From the NCBI RefSeq assembly GCF_032854445.1, contig NC_088295.1, positions 38,367,385 through 38,431,384 on the forward strand: a stretch of 64,000 bases of DNA, written 5' to 3'. The notes under the pieces are model-generated. The model had not been told where the DNA came from. It searched no databases and saw only the letters and a program-made list of their open reading frames with translations. Position 1 is the stretch's first letter. Each line of letters begins with the position of its first letter. The stretch comes from Liolophura sinensis. Lineage: Eukaryota; Mollusca; Polyplacophora; Chitonida; Chitonidae. The translations under genes and the position numbers were made by a program. Positions 1 through 14,300 of the stretch are shown in pieces.

Positions 1-1560
1 GCACATTACACGTACACGCACATTGAGGACTCATTCGTGGTTACATGACTGAGAAATTGTTAAGAACGACATCAGTCCATAAGCACTCATTCGCTCCAAA
101 AACAATGTCACGGTGGCTAAGTATGCGCTCTTAATTATTGGCATGCAGTGTATTCAAATTACACAGAGGAAAAAGCCAATGGTGTAGAAATTAAACAATC
201 ATTTAGGTAGACATATCTGGTGATACAAGCACAAGTAATCAATCTATAATATTTCTAGTCCAGTTCCATGTATCACAAATAGCCAATTCTGTACTGCTGT
301 GTGAGTCCACGAGTAGTTCCTGAACTGTAAAGTAAATGATCCCCTCGATTATATAACTAAAATACTAAAATATGGTTCAGGTGATGTCATCGGAAGCATT
401 GGAAGCAGTTACTGTTACAGTTACGGCTATAGAAATAACCCGCGCTTGATTGATTAATACTGATAACATGGCGGTGCCTTCAATTTCCTCAATAGTGCAA
501 CGACTGGCTGACGCATATTAGTATAACGACCTGGGTGGGACGACTTATGTGCCTTCGGTAAGAGTTTGGTCAAGTGTTGACTTTTTTAAACTCATTTACA
601 TCAAAGCATATCGTGAGTTAATTTGGTGTAAGAATGTGGAGCATCAAGTCTCTGGTTCACGGGCCGATTCCTGTAAGCCAGTTTTAACTTAATTCAAAAT
701 TTTAAGTTCAATTTAAACATTTAATGTCCCTCATTAGGAAAGAGTAGTGGGAATACCCAAGTGATGTTCTTTAAATACATTGCTGTTAAAAAGAAAATAG
801 AATTTCAGGGACGGTAAATTAAATCAGAAACGTTAGACACTTCAGTTCAAGAAAAAACGACCAAAGAGTAAACAACAAAGTGATAACACAATGTGTCATG
901 AAGATTGTTCACATGTTGCAACTTTCATAGCACTGTCACAATATGTAGTGTATTTGCAGATGAACAACCATGCTGTTTCAATCGAATGACAGAACTGTGT
1001 TGAATAAAAGCAATCGGATTTACCTTCAGCTGGGCCCACGACGAGTTTACAAATCCTATTGTGTGAACAGGGCTTTACAAAGAAGAGTGATCTAGCAATC
1101 AAGGATAAAAGCGGAATAAAGCCGTGTAGACCGATTCCAAAAAGCCGACGACAAAAATTCAAATTTCACTGTAATCTTTTATATAAGATCACAGGAATTT
1201 GTTTTGCAACGGATTTGTCTCAAAATAGTACTTAGAAAATGCCAAAGACTATTACACACTGGATGCAAAAATAAGCTATAAAATCACGCTTCAAACATTG
1301 CTGCGTGGAAACCTTTGTAACTGGTTGAAGTGAATTTGCCGTTTTGATGGTGAATGTGTCCCTTCCATTGCTGGATTCATTGATATTGACAAGTAAATGG
1401 TGTTGATAATAGACAAATTATACTTGTTGTTCTTGAACTTTCTAGAACCCATTTCATCTTATAAACCAACTGACTCCAGGGAAATTGCACAAAATAGAAC
1501 GTCTGAAATTGTCGTGCGAAGCGACAGCCGTTTATAAGCCAAATGCTAATTGCTGAAAAG
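1..1560. other. No gene seen; SINE tail fragment at the left edge
   Basis: No supportable gene on either strand. Bases about 45-95 (gttaagaacgacatc, then taagcactcattcgctc) look like a decayed tail of the SINE whose fuller copy is at 33.0-33.4 kb. An 88-codon minus frame at 896-1162 has no start context, splice support or recognisable domain. Confidence 0.5.
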
Positions 1561-1572
1561 ACAAGATGTTAT

Positions 1573-1578
1573 TTTATT
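1573..1578 (-). terminator. Possible polyadenylation signal of the GPCR gene
   Basis: AATAAA on the minus strand (tttatt on plus), about 535 bases beyond the stop codon. It would give a 3' UTR of ordinary length. AATAAA arises often by chance in AT-rich DNA. Confidence 0.3.
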
Positions 1579-2111
1579 GTACACAACAAAAACAGATAAT
1601 CGATGAAAATAAATTATACCCACTGTCTTTTGTACGCGTGTGTGTTTTTCACATGAGAAACGACAACCACCAGGAAAATATATCTTGGACAAGTATTTCC
1701 AGCCTGTCAGAAACAATGTACGGAAATGTCTGCGCTCCGTATCATCAAGTGATACACGTCACTGGCAGACACCGAGCAGCTGGACGTTATGCTGGCTTTC
1801 TGCCTACGAAAATTAATTGGCCGGACCATTCTACTGTCCAGGAGGTCCCAAATAACACCTGCTTTATGAGAGCAAAAATCTCGGCAGTGAATATCAAGAG
1901 ACCGTTTATGAAATGGAATGATATATTCACTCACGCTGAAGCAGACAGATCAACGTTTTAGTTTGTGCTGCGTGTATTATTTCTCCGGACGCCGTGGCAA
2001 GTTATATAACCAAACCGATCGCAATCACAGACTGATTTCTCTGGTGGGTGTTAAGGCCCCAGCAGAGGGCGATCCTCGCACTATGACCCGTTAGACGTAT
2101 GGACGAGTCGT

Positions 2112-2342
2112 TCAAACGTCCGAGCTGTCCTTGTTGTTTAATGCGTCCACCTCAAATAAGAGACGGTGTCCATTCTCCGAGCGAACAGCCAGGAGTTGCT
2201 TCGACTGCCTGTAGCAGTTGAAGTTACTGTTCCTTCGGTCATCCACCGTGTAATATGTCGACACGCTGGTCTTCGTTGGCATCATCTTCTTTAAGCACTT
2301 ACAGCACGGGAACCAACGATAAAACAAACAGATCAAGTCGGC
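2112..2342 (-). CDS. GPCR coding exon 3: cytoplasmic tail
   Basis: A long pyrimidine tract and CAG on the minus strand end at 2343. The following frame is open for 76 codons to a TGA at 2114-2112. It starts ADLICLFYRWFPCCKCLKKM. Placed after NESFR from exon 2, this gives a normal helix 8 followed by clustered cysteines of the palmitoylated kind. The rest is polar with several Ser/Thr/Tyr residues. The last residues are KDSSDV, which fits a class I PDZ-binding end (S/T-x-hydrophobic). Phase 0 matches exon 2. The link rests on splice signals and tail composition, not on a transcript. Confidence 0.8.
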   Translation of the reverse strand, partial: ADLICLFYRWFPCCKCLKKMMPTKTSVSTYYTVDDRRNSNFNCYRQSKQLLAVRSENGHRLLFEVDALNNKDSSDV

Positions 2343-5300
2343 CTGAAAAAAAAAATAATTTGATACAAAAATCAATATTTCTGACATTAAATACCGTTAT
2401 GTGTATATGCTTGTATGCTTTGGTTTTAAGTTCGTACTTAACTTGAACACCTTTATACGGCTACAAACATGAACATTCTTGAAAGCGCCTCCTAGCACCT
2501 TACAGCACATGTCACTATACCTGAAAACCATATTGTTTAATAGACGATTTCTGAACGTAACGGTTTCTTAAACCATATGTGATCAATACTGCATCGGTTG
2601 ATGGAGAAAGTAAATAGTATTTATGAAAAGATCAACAGCAAAATTATATCCTAAAATGACCCATTACATTTTTTATCTATGGAGAAATCATATATTTATC
2701 TTTTCTTATTAATATTTAACTCATTTTAATTAACTCGTGTTTACAAAAGTTGTCGTCTGCTCAAGATTTTAATCTCTGCTATATACATTTGCACATTTTT
2801 CATCCGAAGCGTTATATTTTTTAATTAATTATATTTTCGCGATAATCAAAACTTATGCAACCTTCATGGGTACGTCTTCAGCCGAGGTACTCGAGAAGGC
2901 ACTTGGTCCTGTCACTTAATATAATCTAGGTTAGATCTCCGCCTTAAAGCCAAAAAGTCAAAATAAGATTTGAGATTCACATAAACATTTCATTTTATAC
3001 CAGGAAAAATTGTTTCTGGCCCACGCTGGCACTTTGATGAAACCCGCTGTTTCTACTACGCGCCTCGGCGCCAAAATCTAACATGACTGAAATGAGCTGT
3101 TCACCATACGGCTGTGTTAGTTCTCGGCCTGTATCTCCTCTGTACAATGTTTGGTTTCGCTTTCTAATTAGCAATGATTGTTACATGGCACGTTATATTA
3201 GGGCGTTTCTCTACATCTGTCTGTCAAAGGATAACCCCAGTATTGACCTTAATCTGTGGATGGACTAGTTCAGCACAATTATTTTGTGTTGACAGCCTAA
3301 TACATAGTAAAACATTTCCTAGCAATTAAACCGTAAAACATCAAATAAATAAATACTTCAACTTTTTGGGAAAAACTTTCGAGAAGACATTGAGTAATGA
3401 AATACATGGCTTCTTACAGTGTGAACCTGATACACGTACATCATATCGCATGGAAAGAGATTTCTTCTGTGCATCATACATCAAGATAATGTGTCAAGCC
3501 ACCTGCCTAGATGTATTGGTCTATATACCGTTTCCGGAACATGAGAAGATATTATTCTCGTGACTTTACATTTTCAAAGTTTGATTGGAAATTCTTGTTG
3601 CTTAAAGTTTGCTATCTAATATAAACAGGTATGTCATATACTTCAGTCTAGTGAAATCGTACGAAGCTAAAACATTGAATGTTCTAATGCAAAAATGTTT
3701 AAATTATGCCGAATTTGTCTTAATCAGTAAGACGACTTTTGATTGGTACAAATAAACTCACCCTGAAGCTCTCATTCATGAAGCCATAAATGATGGGATT
3801 GGCCAAACAGTTGGACATGGCCAACCAATGAGCGCAGTAATACAAAGATGTCAAGAACCGTTCTTGCTCGGCAGTTTCAAACTTCAACAAATCGGGGTTA
3901 AAATCGGTGACGAGGAAAAAGGCATGCAGCGGTAACCAGCAAAGGGCAAAGGTCAGCACAACTATCACCAGCATTTTGACAACCTGTATGGACATAAACG
4001 AATTACTGGTTAGAACTGCAGTAAGACACTATTCTTAGAATACTTAATAGATATGGAATATACTAAATCTTGTACAGCATAATTAAACTTGTTTATTTAT
4101 TTATTTGATTTCTGTTTCACGCCGTACTCAAAAATATTTCACTTATACGACGGCGGCCAGCACTATGGTGGGAAGAAACCAGGCAGAACCCGGGAGAAAC
4201 CCAAGACCATCAGCTGGTTGCTTGCAGACCTTCCCACGTTTGGCCGGAGAAGAAGCCAGTATGGGCTGGACTTGAACACACAGCGATAATACAATTTCAA
4301 CATTTCTTATACATAAAAAACTGTTATCATCTGCAGTCAGACAGAAACTTTGAACACAATCTGGATGTGTACACAGAGAACCCCTGTCAGATAGCTTCAA
4401 AAGACGTAGAACGTTTATTAGCACAAAGTTGCACCAGATGTTTTCCATTGACAACGTAACACACCAACTCATGTGTTACTAAGTTATCGAATGTTTTCTC
4501 CTGGTTACAAGGGTCACATAAAGTTCGGCATCATCGTTATCACCATTACCACGGAGATACAGAATAGCGGTTGACGGCTTTAAAGAGCGAACGCTGAAAT
4601 AAATTCTCATTCCCCAAACGATATAATTTTGAGTTTTACGTTTTGCACTATAAATCACACGACAGGGCCTTTAATGGGACTATTAGGACTTTCCTGTCGT
4701 AGTAAAACCAACCAAAATGATTGGCGTGACGGTTTAATGCATGTAGTTTAAACTATTGTTATTCTGTTATTTCGCTGGAGGTTTTCCCGACAAGTCTTAT
4801 GAAAGCCCACTGGATTTGTAATGGATTATTATGGAGTTTTTGTTTGTTTTCATATCAACTGAATGTATTGGAAGTAAGGAAAATTTGAGCAAAAATCAGT
4901 TGAAGGCAGTATTTTGAACTACGTCTCAGAATATTTTAAAGGTTTTCGAGAAAGATTTATCTCACTTGTCTGATTTACTGCTGGGATCATATCAAACATA
5001 ATGGGTAATTGTCCATAAAAGTTTATGTCATTTAAATGCCGATTGCATTCGAAACTTATATGTAGTTTATTACCACAACATAAAAAAATATCCTGTCAGA
5101 AAATTAGGATCATTATCATGCAAGACAAACTGACAAGCACTCATGGAACAGGATAGCAAAATGGATAGACGTTTTTATTTATTGTTTTTTTATGCGCTGA
5201 AAACACATCAGACGCAAGACTCAATAACACAATCCACAGCTGTAGACATGAGAAGATAATACTATAGTAAAATACCCACAGTGTACACGTCGATTGAAAT

Positions 5301-8300
5301 GATCTCAACAATATCCCGCATAGATATAGAGCTATGCTGTAATTCAGCAAATTAATATTGTTTGAGTTAACTCTATTTGGAATAGGCTTTAAAGGTCTAC
5401 GCTTAAAACACATTTATGTTTGTCATAAATATTGTTGACATATTGTCAAATTTAGATTAACATGAATGATGCTATAAATGATCATGAGTAAAAACATGGT
5501 GTGGAAATTTCATGCATAGTCATTGTCTAACATAAAAAACACGTTTTTAGATATGTTGCAACCAAGTTATACTGGCTTGTACAGTTTACCTCTCCAAAAC
5601 ATCTTCGTTACAAAATGTGGAAGAACAGTAATACTGTTTGACAGAATATGTGGTTTCAATCTGTTTTATCAGGGTACCGAGAGAAGGAAGATAGGATGAA
5701 AGAAGCACCAAATACATTCATCGCGATATCGACAGTAGTTCAAAATGTGCTGGGAAATGTCTGTTGTTTTAACAAATTCAACCGAATAAAATTTAAGGAT
5801 TATGCACCCACCCAGGAAATAATTGGCTTGAAAAACATTCGTGTCCATCACAAGGGTGGACAGAACATGTGTTTGTACGAGGTTGGGGGTTAGTGTTTTG
5901 CTGCCAGTTGTCGACATCTAGCGTGGACTCAACAGATGCGTTCAGCCTCACCTCACTTACGCCGAAGTGTTTTTAGCTGGGAGGCTATCGTGTTTGTACT
6001 CCTGTTAGATAAGCCATAAGCACTTCAGCACGCGATGGAGATGTCAGCCAACACGAGCAATTTGGGAGCCAATGTTTTCCAACTCAACACAGCAGAGTGT
6101 CAGCTTATACAGCGTATGTACAGGCGGGTATAACGGAGCTAAGTTTGAAAAGGTCTTCAATTAGGTTCACTAAAAAGTGGGTGGGTAAGCTGATATACCG
6201 TATCTGTCACTGTCTATGAAGGTGGTATACAGCTGATAAGATTTAGCATTAACTGCATGATGCAAACTGTCCACAGCTGTTAGTCCAGGAAGGGTTAAAG
6301 AAAAAAAGGTATCCTATTGCAGAGAGGTCACTCATATTAAGGTACACAAACTCCTCTTGGGTGACTGTGATTGAATGTCAGTAATTCACCTTTTTCTGTC
6401 CAACAGCTATTGGTCGGGTGTTCTTCGTAAGGAATTCTGCATAATTTCAATCCACGACTTCGGCAACACGTGGCAAAGCTGATGGCCCACTTTGCCCACT
6501 TCACCGAAAAAATCATCGTTTATGGGGTCTTTCATCACACCATCTTTTTGAATAATTCCCATATACTAACGAATATATAAACTACTGGGCCACTTTCTGA
6601 TAGTGTCCAATCGAATCCAGCTTTACATAGTTTCCGCATACAGTCAGAATTTATCTGATTCGTGTTTTACGCCGTACTCAAAAATATTTCAGTTATGGCA
6701 CGGCGGTAAGTCGTATGCTTGGACGAAGCCGGACAGAGCCCGGGCGAAACGCACAACCATCCGGAGGTTGATGGCAGGGCTTTCCGTGTACGGTCAGATG
6801 AAGCTCCCAAATACGGTCAGAAAGTTTGCTGAATGCTTACCTAGAACCAGACACTGTAGCATCGCCTAGTTTCTTTTTTATAAAGGTTAACACCAATGAA
6901 ATAAAAAAAAATGATAAATATTGATTTCAGGGCCTCAAAAAGTCACTCAAAAGGTCTCTAGTGTTTTCGAACAGCAGTGCTTTGGTTATATCAGGAAATC
7001 GTGACCATATGATATCCGGCGATTCATGCAACCGTGGATTACATCTCACATTATTCCCGCGATCAAGAGTGAATAATGTTAATTTAAAACAGAAAAAGTC
7101 CAGATTGGTGTGATTAGTATCCCTTTTGGGGCAGTATGGCAGATTTCATAAACATGTTATTTTGCACGTAATTTGAGATGTTTTATGCCGTTGCTATCCA
7201 CCTGTGTTGTTATAAATTTCAGCTTAAATGGCGTGATTACGTTTAATTATCACTCATTACAGAACAACCTTATCATGATTAAATAACGTGTCCTTAGCTT
7301 CCGACAATAACATTACTCAGGAAATCACTGAATGGAAGAAAATGGATATACGTCTCGTTGGATTTATTTATAGCGGCATAAAAGTTTTGGCTACACTATT
7401 TTTGGCCGTTGATAGCCTAGATATAAAGGCCTATACAAAGTATAGAAGTTTTTTCTATGCATTACTTTGACATGAGATAGAAGGCCGTTATAGACAGGTG
7501 TTCCGTACACTAAGAATGATAATGGTGTTAGTGGTGTGAACCAAGCTGTGCAGCTCACCCAACATGACACTATTAAGGAAACGTCAGTCTTATATGAGGC
7601 ACCATTAAACTAGCTTGTCCCCAATACCTAAAACTAGCCAGCCAGTGTGACCAGGAAAGAATTTTATAGATACCTATCGTTCGTTCATCTCAATACACCC
7701 TCCCTGCTCAAATATTTCATAGAAAACATTACAAGTTCTATTAACCTTCTTCGCGGTTCTTATCAAGTATCAAGTTGGCTAGATGGAGAAAAAAAACAAA
7801 TTCCAAACAAAAAGCAAGAAATCTTGACTATTAGAGAAACTTTTCAACTTGTGTGGTCAAAGCTAAATTTACTGTGTTTACTTTCATGTCTGTTCTTTAG
7901 GTTTGAAGCCAACATTTGTTTTCACAATGTACGGAATGCGGAGTGGCCTATTCTTAACAGTTGTTGAGACAACAAGAATATACACGTTTCACCTACATTA
8001 TCGCGTGACACAGTTGTTCCGCGATCTCCCTAACGCCTCCACGAACTAAGTCTCGGTACATTTTGTCTGGATGTAAGCATAGCACAATTCATTTCTAGCC
8101 CTCCCTATATGTATTGTCTACCTTGAAAGTTTATACATGGGTCAGGCGGAATAGCACTCTTACATACATGACCCAAATGTCTGTCAATTTAATCTGCTAA
8201 AAGCTCCACTGCATTATCTGAAAGCGATGACACTGGAGCTGTAGATTTTCTTCAGTGTGTTACCTGTCCACACCATAGTAGTGCAATTTCATACGCAAGA

Positions 8301-11300
8301 AGTTGGAAATCTAAACACGAAGCATTACGCTTATACTTAATATCTCCCAGAGCTCTAGAAAACTTGAACGACTTGATCAAAGTATCTTTCATGTGTACGA
8401 CGAGAATATTAAAGTATCCTACATGAAGTTTGCAGAACTGTTTTTTTTTTGTGAAATACGACAACCGAGGCATCACAGCCCAATGTAACCAAAATATGTT
8501 ATATATTATATGCATATGTTATCGGTCTTAATCAGTCAGGCACAAGTTATTTCCATAACTGGAGGGCTCGGCTGTTTCCTCACCCTTACTCTGTTTTGAC
8601 TTAGATATGACCGTGGGGTGCGAGTGAGGCGAAAACGGGTTTCCGCTTGCTGTAGCACGGTTCAGCCCATGGCCTCGAAAGAATTCCTGATTTAAGACCG
8701 ATTTGTAGAGGTAACAAGCACGCCAGAAAAAAAAATCTTGTGACGTTCAGGTCTGATTCCAACCCTTTACCAAAGGCTTTTTTTTGTATTTTCTTTAATA
8801 AGTGAATCTATGCGTCCAAAGACACATTCGTCTGTTCATTCGTCTGTGACATTCTGATGTTCCGTGTCAATAATCGCTAGGGCCAGTTCCCAAAACGACG
8901 TATAACACAAACCACCAAAGAGCTAAGAAAATACATGAAGTACGAAAATAGGATGGAATCATGCAAAGAGAAGCTGTCAAAAGTTTTCAGTGATGTTGGA
9001 AAGACGCAAGGTATGTTCTAGGCAACTGAGCAAAATCAGTATTCAAATCGTGTACCATGCTAGAATATCAGTTGTCGATCATATGTATATCAACTGCGTT
9101 TTGATTGCAACTGTTCACATATCCATATGAAACCTACGACATTTCATCTCTGTCAGTAGAAAAGATAGGTTGATATTGAAAAGAACAGTTGGCCTTGAAC
9201 ATATGTAAATGAAATTCTGTAATTTCGCGTAACAAATATGTCAAAACTGGGATATAGGATATGATCATTTCGTTTTATTTGGTCAAAAGTTCCCCAACAT
9301 CTATACTTCATGGGTGAATTTAGGATATCGTTGATGACATATTTTTTGGTTATGAGCATGCTCAACATTAACATTTTTCATGGAAATTTTAAGGAGAAAT
9401 TATACCATTTCCGTTGGTCCGGTTGGTGCGAAGCAATATTAACACCTCATATGGTCCTTAAATACCTTATCTAATGATTGTGCCTGTATTTCGACATCCA
9501 TTTACTCACAGTACATCAGGGACGACTGGTTGCAATTTGGAAATTAGGGCTTTTTGCTGTCACGTGGGACAGTGTCATTTCATTCGGACATTAACACTAT
9601 TTAGCAATTCTGGCTATCAACCCTTGGCCATGGGGACAATACGTTGCTAAGATGAGTGTAATGAGGTTCTAATCTGGGCTAATACTCGCTGAATACATTT
9701 CTCGATCTCTAGTCTACCAGAAATCAGAACATCGACAAAGGAACTGTAGTTATGTTAATGTAACAGCCCACGTTTTAGGCGCAATAATACATATGTGATA
9801 AGTTTATTCTTGCACCGAATATTCTGCATCGGTGGAGTGATCGATACCTGGATTTTGGCCTAACGGATTCCTTTTGGTGTTGCCGAGAAACGTACAAACT
9901 GGCATTCTCCACATAAAAAGCTCAAAATCCAATGCTTTCAAAAATTTCCAAATGCACAAAAAGCTAGAAAGACACACAAGCGGCCATTTGGTCGATGGAT
10001 CCTCGTCAGATGGGCCAAAACACTGGCATGTTAAGGTACAGTCACAAGAAAGGCTCTCAATCGGAATTAGCACAAATTGTGCTAACAGTATCTCAACACT
10101 ATATACAAATTTCCGAGGTTAGCTATATTGTCACGTTTTCAGCATAAATAATAATATTATTGCCGTTGCTACAAAACGTATTGCAATGAAGCCTCCTGTG
10201 TTGTACTATAAACACCCACACTTATCAGTTTACATCACAAAGAAAATCACAACACTGGTGTCAGGTCAACTGACCAGTTACCTCTATAGTGTCTGCAGGT
10301 TTTATGGAAGTTGAACCAACCTCGAACATCAGCGAGTAAGCAACTCTATCTACCCGAAGTATCATTTCACCATGTATACTAGAAGAAAAGTAATACGTTT
10401 ATAATATAAAGCCTTTCACTTCAAGTAGTAGTGCATACAGACTGCAGTTTTGTCACAGAAGTAACAAAGAGACAGCCACTTTTCTTATCCGTGGTAAAAT
10501 GGGCAGACATGGTGTATAGATAGACTGGACATATGGCATTCTAGTTATCCAGTCAGTTTCCTATACATGTCCTGTCGATATTGTCCCATTGATTCTTTTT
10601 AGCAAGTTTACCAACGTTAAAAGAAAAGACAACAAATAATATAATCTGAGTTATTTAAGAATAGGGGTGAAAACAGACCTAAACGTTCACCGAGATTTTT
10701 TCTGAAGTACTTGGTTACTCTATAAATCAACGTTTAATAAGGAAATGGGATGCCCTATGTTTGAGCAACTGAAGACAGAACGTCGCGTCACTCGTACCCC
10801 ACGCAGATATGGTAAAAAGACAAAACAGGTTGACGTTGGCGGACACAGGCGTGCCCGGGTTTAGAAATAACTCGAGTCTGAGAGGACCAAGCTGATACCA
10901 TGGTGGCTCTTTCGATTGTGTTAATGTGTGTGATGCTCCTTACTTTGAACTGCTATATCTCGGTTGTGCAAACTCACAAATGTAATGCTACGCAAGTCGT
11001 GTGTTTTTTTTTTCATTTTCCTGTGGAGTGTTTTATTGATATATACATACATAGCGAAAGCGGTACGCTGTTTTTCACATTCAGATTCTACATATGTATG
11101 CTAAGGTATTAACACATTTATTCTGTTATGTAATTGTTAATTCACCTACCAAGGCAGACATCATGACTATTACACTAAGTGATATGTCAGCGGCTCACAC
11201 TCAATATAGTACATCAATATTTCATTAACTAAGAAAACTGACAAAAACGTACATTTGTAGCATGGAAGTATATTTATACATACACGTAAACTCACAGTGG

Positions 11301-14300
11301 TTTTAAGTAGTTATCTCCGATTTCCATCTTAAAAGAAACACTGTTTCGTCTTATCCAGCTTGAGTATGTAATGTAATAAGCTTCTACTGGCTAATGAAGA
11401 TGTGGAACATGAAGTACAACAAGGTCGACGAGGACGCTGTACTACACAACACAGCAGCCATTCCTCATACTATAAATGCTTTTTGAAGGAAGGGCAGAAC
11501 TATAATTAGATTGGCATAGACATTGTGGTAAGATAGGTCATGTAGAACGGGTCTAGCAACCCATAATTCTGACTCATAATTTCAGTCCCGGCCGTCAAGC
11601 TGAACCTACCGAACCCACACAACCCATTAAGCCATCCTTTGGTAGAGAGAAAAAACTCCTGACCGTACAAGATTAACGTTAACTGTACCTAGTCGAGTTA
11701 AACAGAATTATCATTATTTAGTGTACGGTCTGGAAAATTGCACTAAACGACTGTGCAAACTTTTATCCACATGAGATTCATTGTATTCTCTAATAAATAC
11801 CTTGATGGAAATAGCTTGAAAGATAGAGATAAATTGTCTTCTTGAGATAAGGCAAGTCCGAGTGGCCTTTTGCGTTGATGTAAACTGACTATAAGTCATA
11901 ACCCATTCACAAAAAATCACATTGGTAAGGTTAAGCAGGGTTTTCTTGTATGCAAGACTGCCGGACAAAAGAATATCTAAATAAATTTTTAGTGGAATGC
12001 AGCGTTCACTTGTACTTCGCCTTGGTGATGATAAAAATTCCAATCCAGAACATAGCTTCTGCATGGACACATTAAGATAGCGACTCTATAAGTATTAATT
12101 AAGCAAGTACTAACTATGATTAAGACTATTTATCACTTTAAGAATAATTATGACCTCGATGGCTTCAACAGCATCCTTGTACAAAAACAAGGGCGCACAT
12201 TTTTGTGCCGCCAAGTGGACTTTAGGGACGATCTTCGCCAACCGTAAAAAAATAACTCAATCACAGGAAACATATTACAGTGTGTCTCGTCGAACGATTC
12301 CGTTGCTTTGATGGATGTATGTGTGAACGGAATGTCTACAAAGTAGAAATCTAATTATCTTTGGTGTTCAGAGACAACTGGTGAATTGCCTTAATAGACA
12401 TTGCACTAACCTCAATATCTGGACTGACAATAAAAGGCGACTTTGACGGATTAGTCTGCCTGGTAAACTGCATAACCCACGAGGCATTGTCGGGATATAA
12501 TCTATATGTTTACTATGTCTAGCCCATATAACATCTTATCAAAATTTTGCGTAACTAAAATCAGCATCTCAGACTGTAACATTTAACGGCGTACATGTGA
12601 GACGTGAGTACATTAAATAGATAAAAAAAATGTTTATCTCCACAGATTAAATTGGTATAGCCTTGTGGTATTGTGATGATATTCCACGCGCATACATTTA
12701 CCCATAAACAGGCTGTGCCACAGAGATGTACACAGATATAAGCTGATTTATGATATATTTGGTCATACATGGAGATTGTCCAATTTGCCGCCTAGACATA
12801 ACATTGTTTGATTTTATTTTTCAAAGAACAAAGTCTCATACAATTGCATATCTTGGGATGTTCCGATGACGGGCTGTCCCCAAAATGCGTCGACAGTTGA
12901 ACTGTTTTACTGATACCACTGGCGTACAGTTTTACATTACATTTACAATAGAATCAGTTTCAGAGTGAAGGATGAAAAAAGAACTATTGAATCATTCATA
13001 GAGAAGTCGGGATTGGTCTTAGTAGTGTCAGATTCATTAGATCCTGTGATAAGTTAAACCCAGCGAGATTGGGAGGAATACATCTAGCTACATGTAGGCT
13101 GAGGAGGACGTGATTTAAAATTGAGTTAGAGACCTGCTTGGCAACGGGCAAGATGCCAAGGCGATCCGTCCCGATGAAAAATATATATCACTGATCAGAA
13201 ACTCTCCGTTAAGGTCGAAAATATACGCATTTCTTTAGAAGACCATGGATCAGTTTGGAAACATATGTTATCACAGGGGATGGCCGAAGCCGATGACTTC
13301 ATGCTATTCCTAGCTAATTCCAGACAACACCAGGTCATTAAGTGTGAGTAGCCGTAAACCAGGTTTACTGGACGTTAAAGTTATTCTTTGGGGGTTTTAA
13401 GGCCGAAGAGTTCGATTCGCAAAGCGATTTTCGAGCCTGGTTAAATACTGACATTGGCTCTGGCTCTTGGTTTCATTTGATAGCTATTTTATTGTCTCTG
13501 CCGGAGTTAATCAGGAATTATACTAGGAGTATTGTAATGACAATAATCTGTGATCAATAACGGAGAGGTGAGTATTACACGAGGTCGGGAAGGTATAAAC
13601 TTCACAGAAAGCCTGTCATACTGCTTACATTACAGCCTTAATTCGCGCCGCGTTCACAAGGATTGAAATACTTTGAGAGGATTGCAATCAACTTAGGAGT
13701 AGAGATGTATACAGACTGGCTGAGTGCTTTCGGCTTCCATCAAATCCGAGTAATAAGAAATCACAGGATACGGGCAATCACGTCTGCATGCAGAGCTCTT
13801 CTCCAGACAGCTTTGATGTCAGATTAACACGTTCTCCTTTTGTCACCTCTGAGAATATTTCATCAAATGGGCAGTAATACTGTAATCTTTTATGATTATG
13901 GTAAGGGTTATGCTGAATGAAGCTGGTTTTGTGTTCATGTAAAGTGATACCACGAGACACACCATCAAGCTTTCTTCAGAGGCGTCCATGAACTCGGCAT
14001 ATCCGATACAAAATCAAAACTGTTGCCACAGGAAACATCACGTGTCTCATCATTTCATCATTAGTATACTGTCTTGACAGAAAATGAGACATTACAAACC
14101 ATAAGGACTAATTTCGAAAGCACTTTTAACAGTATCTGACAAAAGGGAATCCATATATAAACACCAAAAAATAGGGATGTGCAATGCAGATGAGAATCAT
14201 GTGAAAGTTTTGGTTTTGGTTCATACCTATCCATTTTAAAGTTGTAAACTTATTCTCTAGCTTGCATTTTCAGAAAAATAATACTCATTCAAATTTTATC

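Noticed and set aside
4089-4472. Frames of 66 and 109 codons near 4.1-4.5 kb
   Set aside because: They are largely SINE sequence (plus) and its complement (minus).
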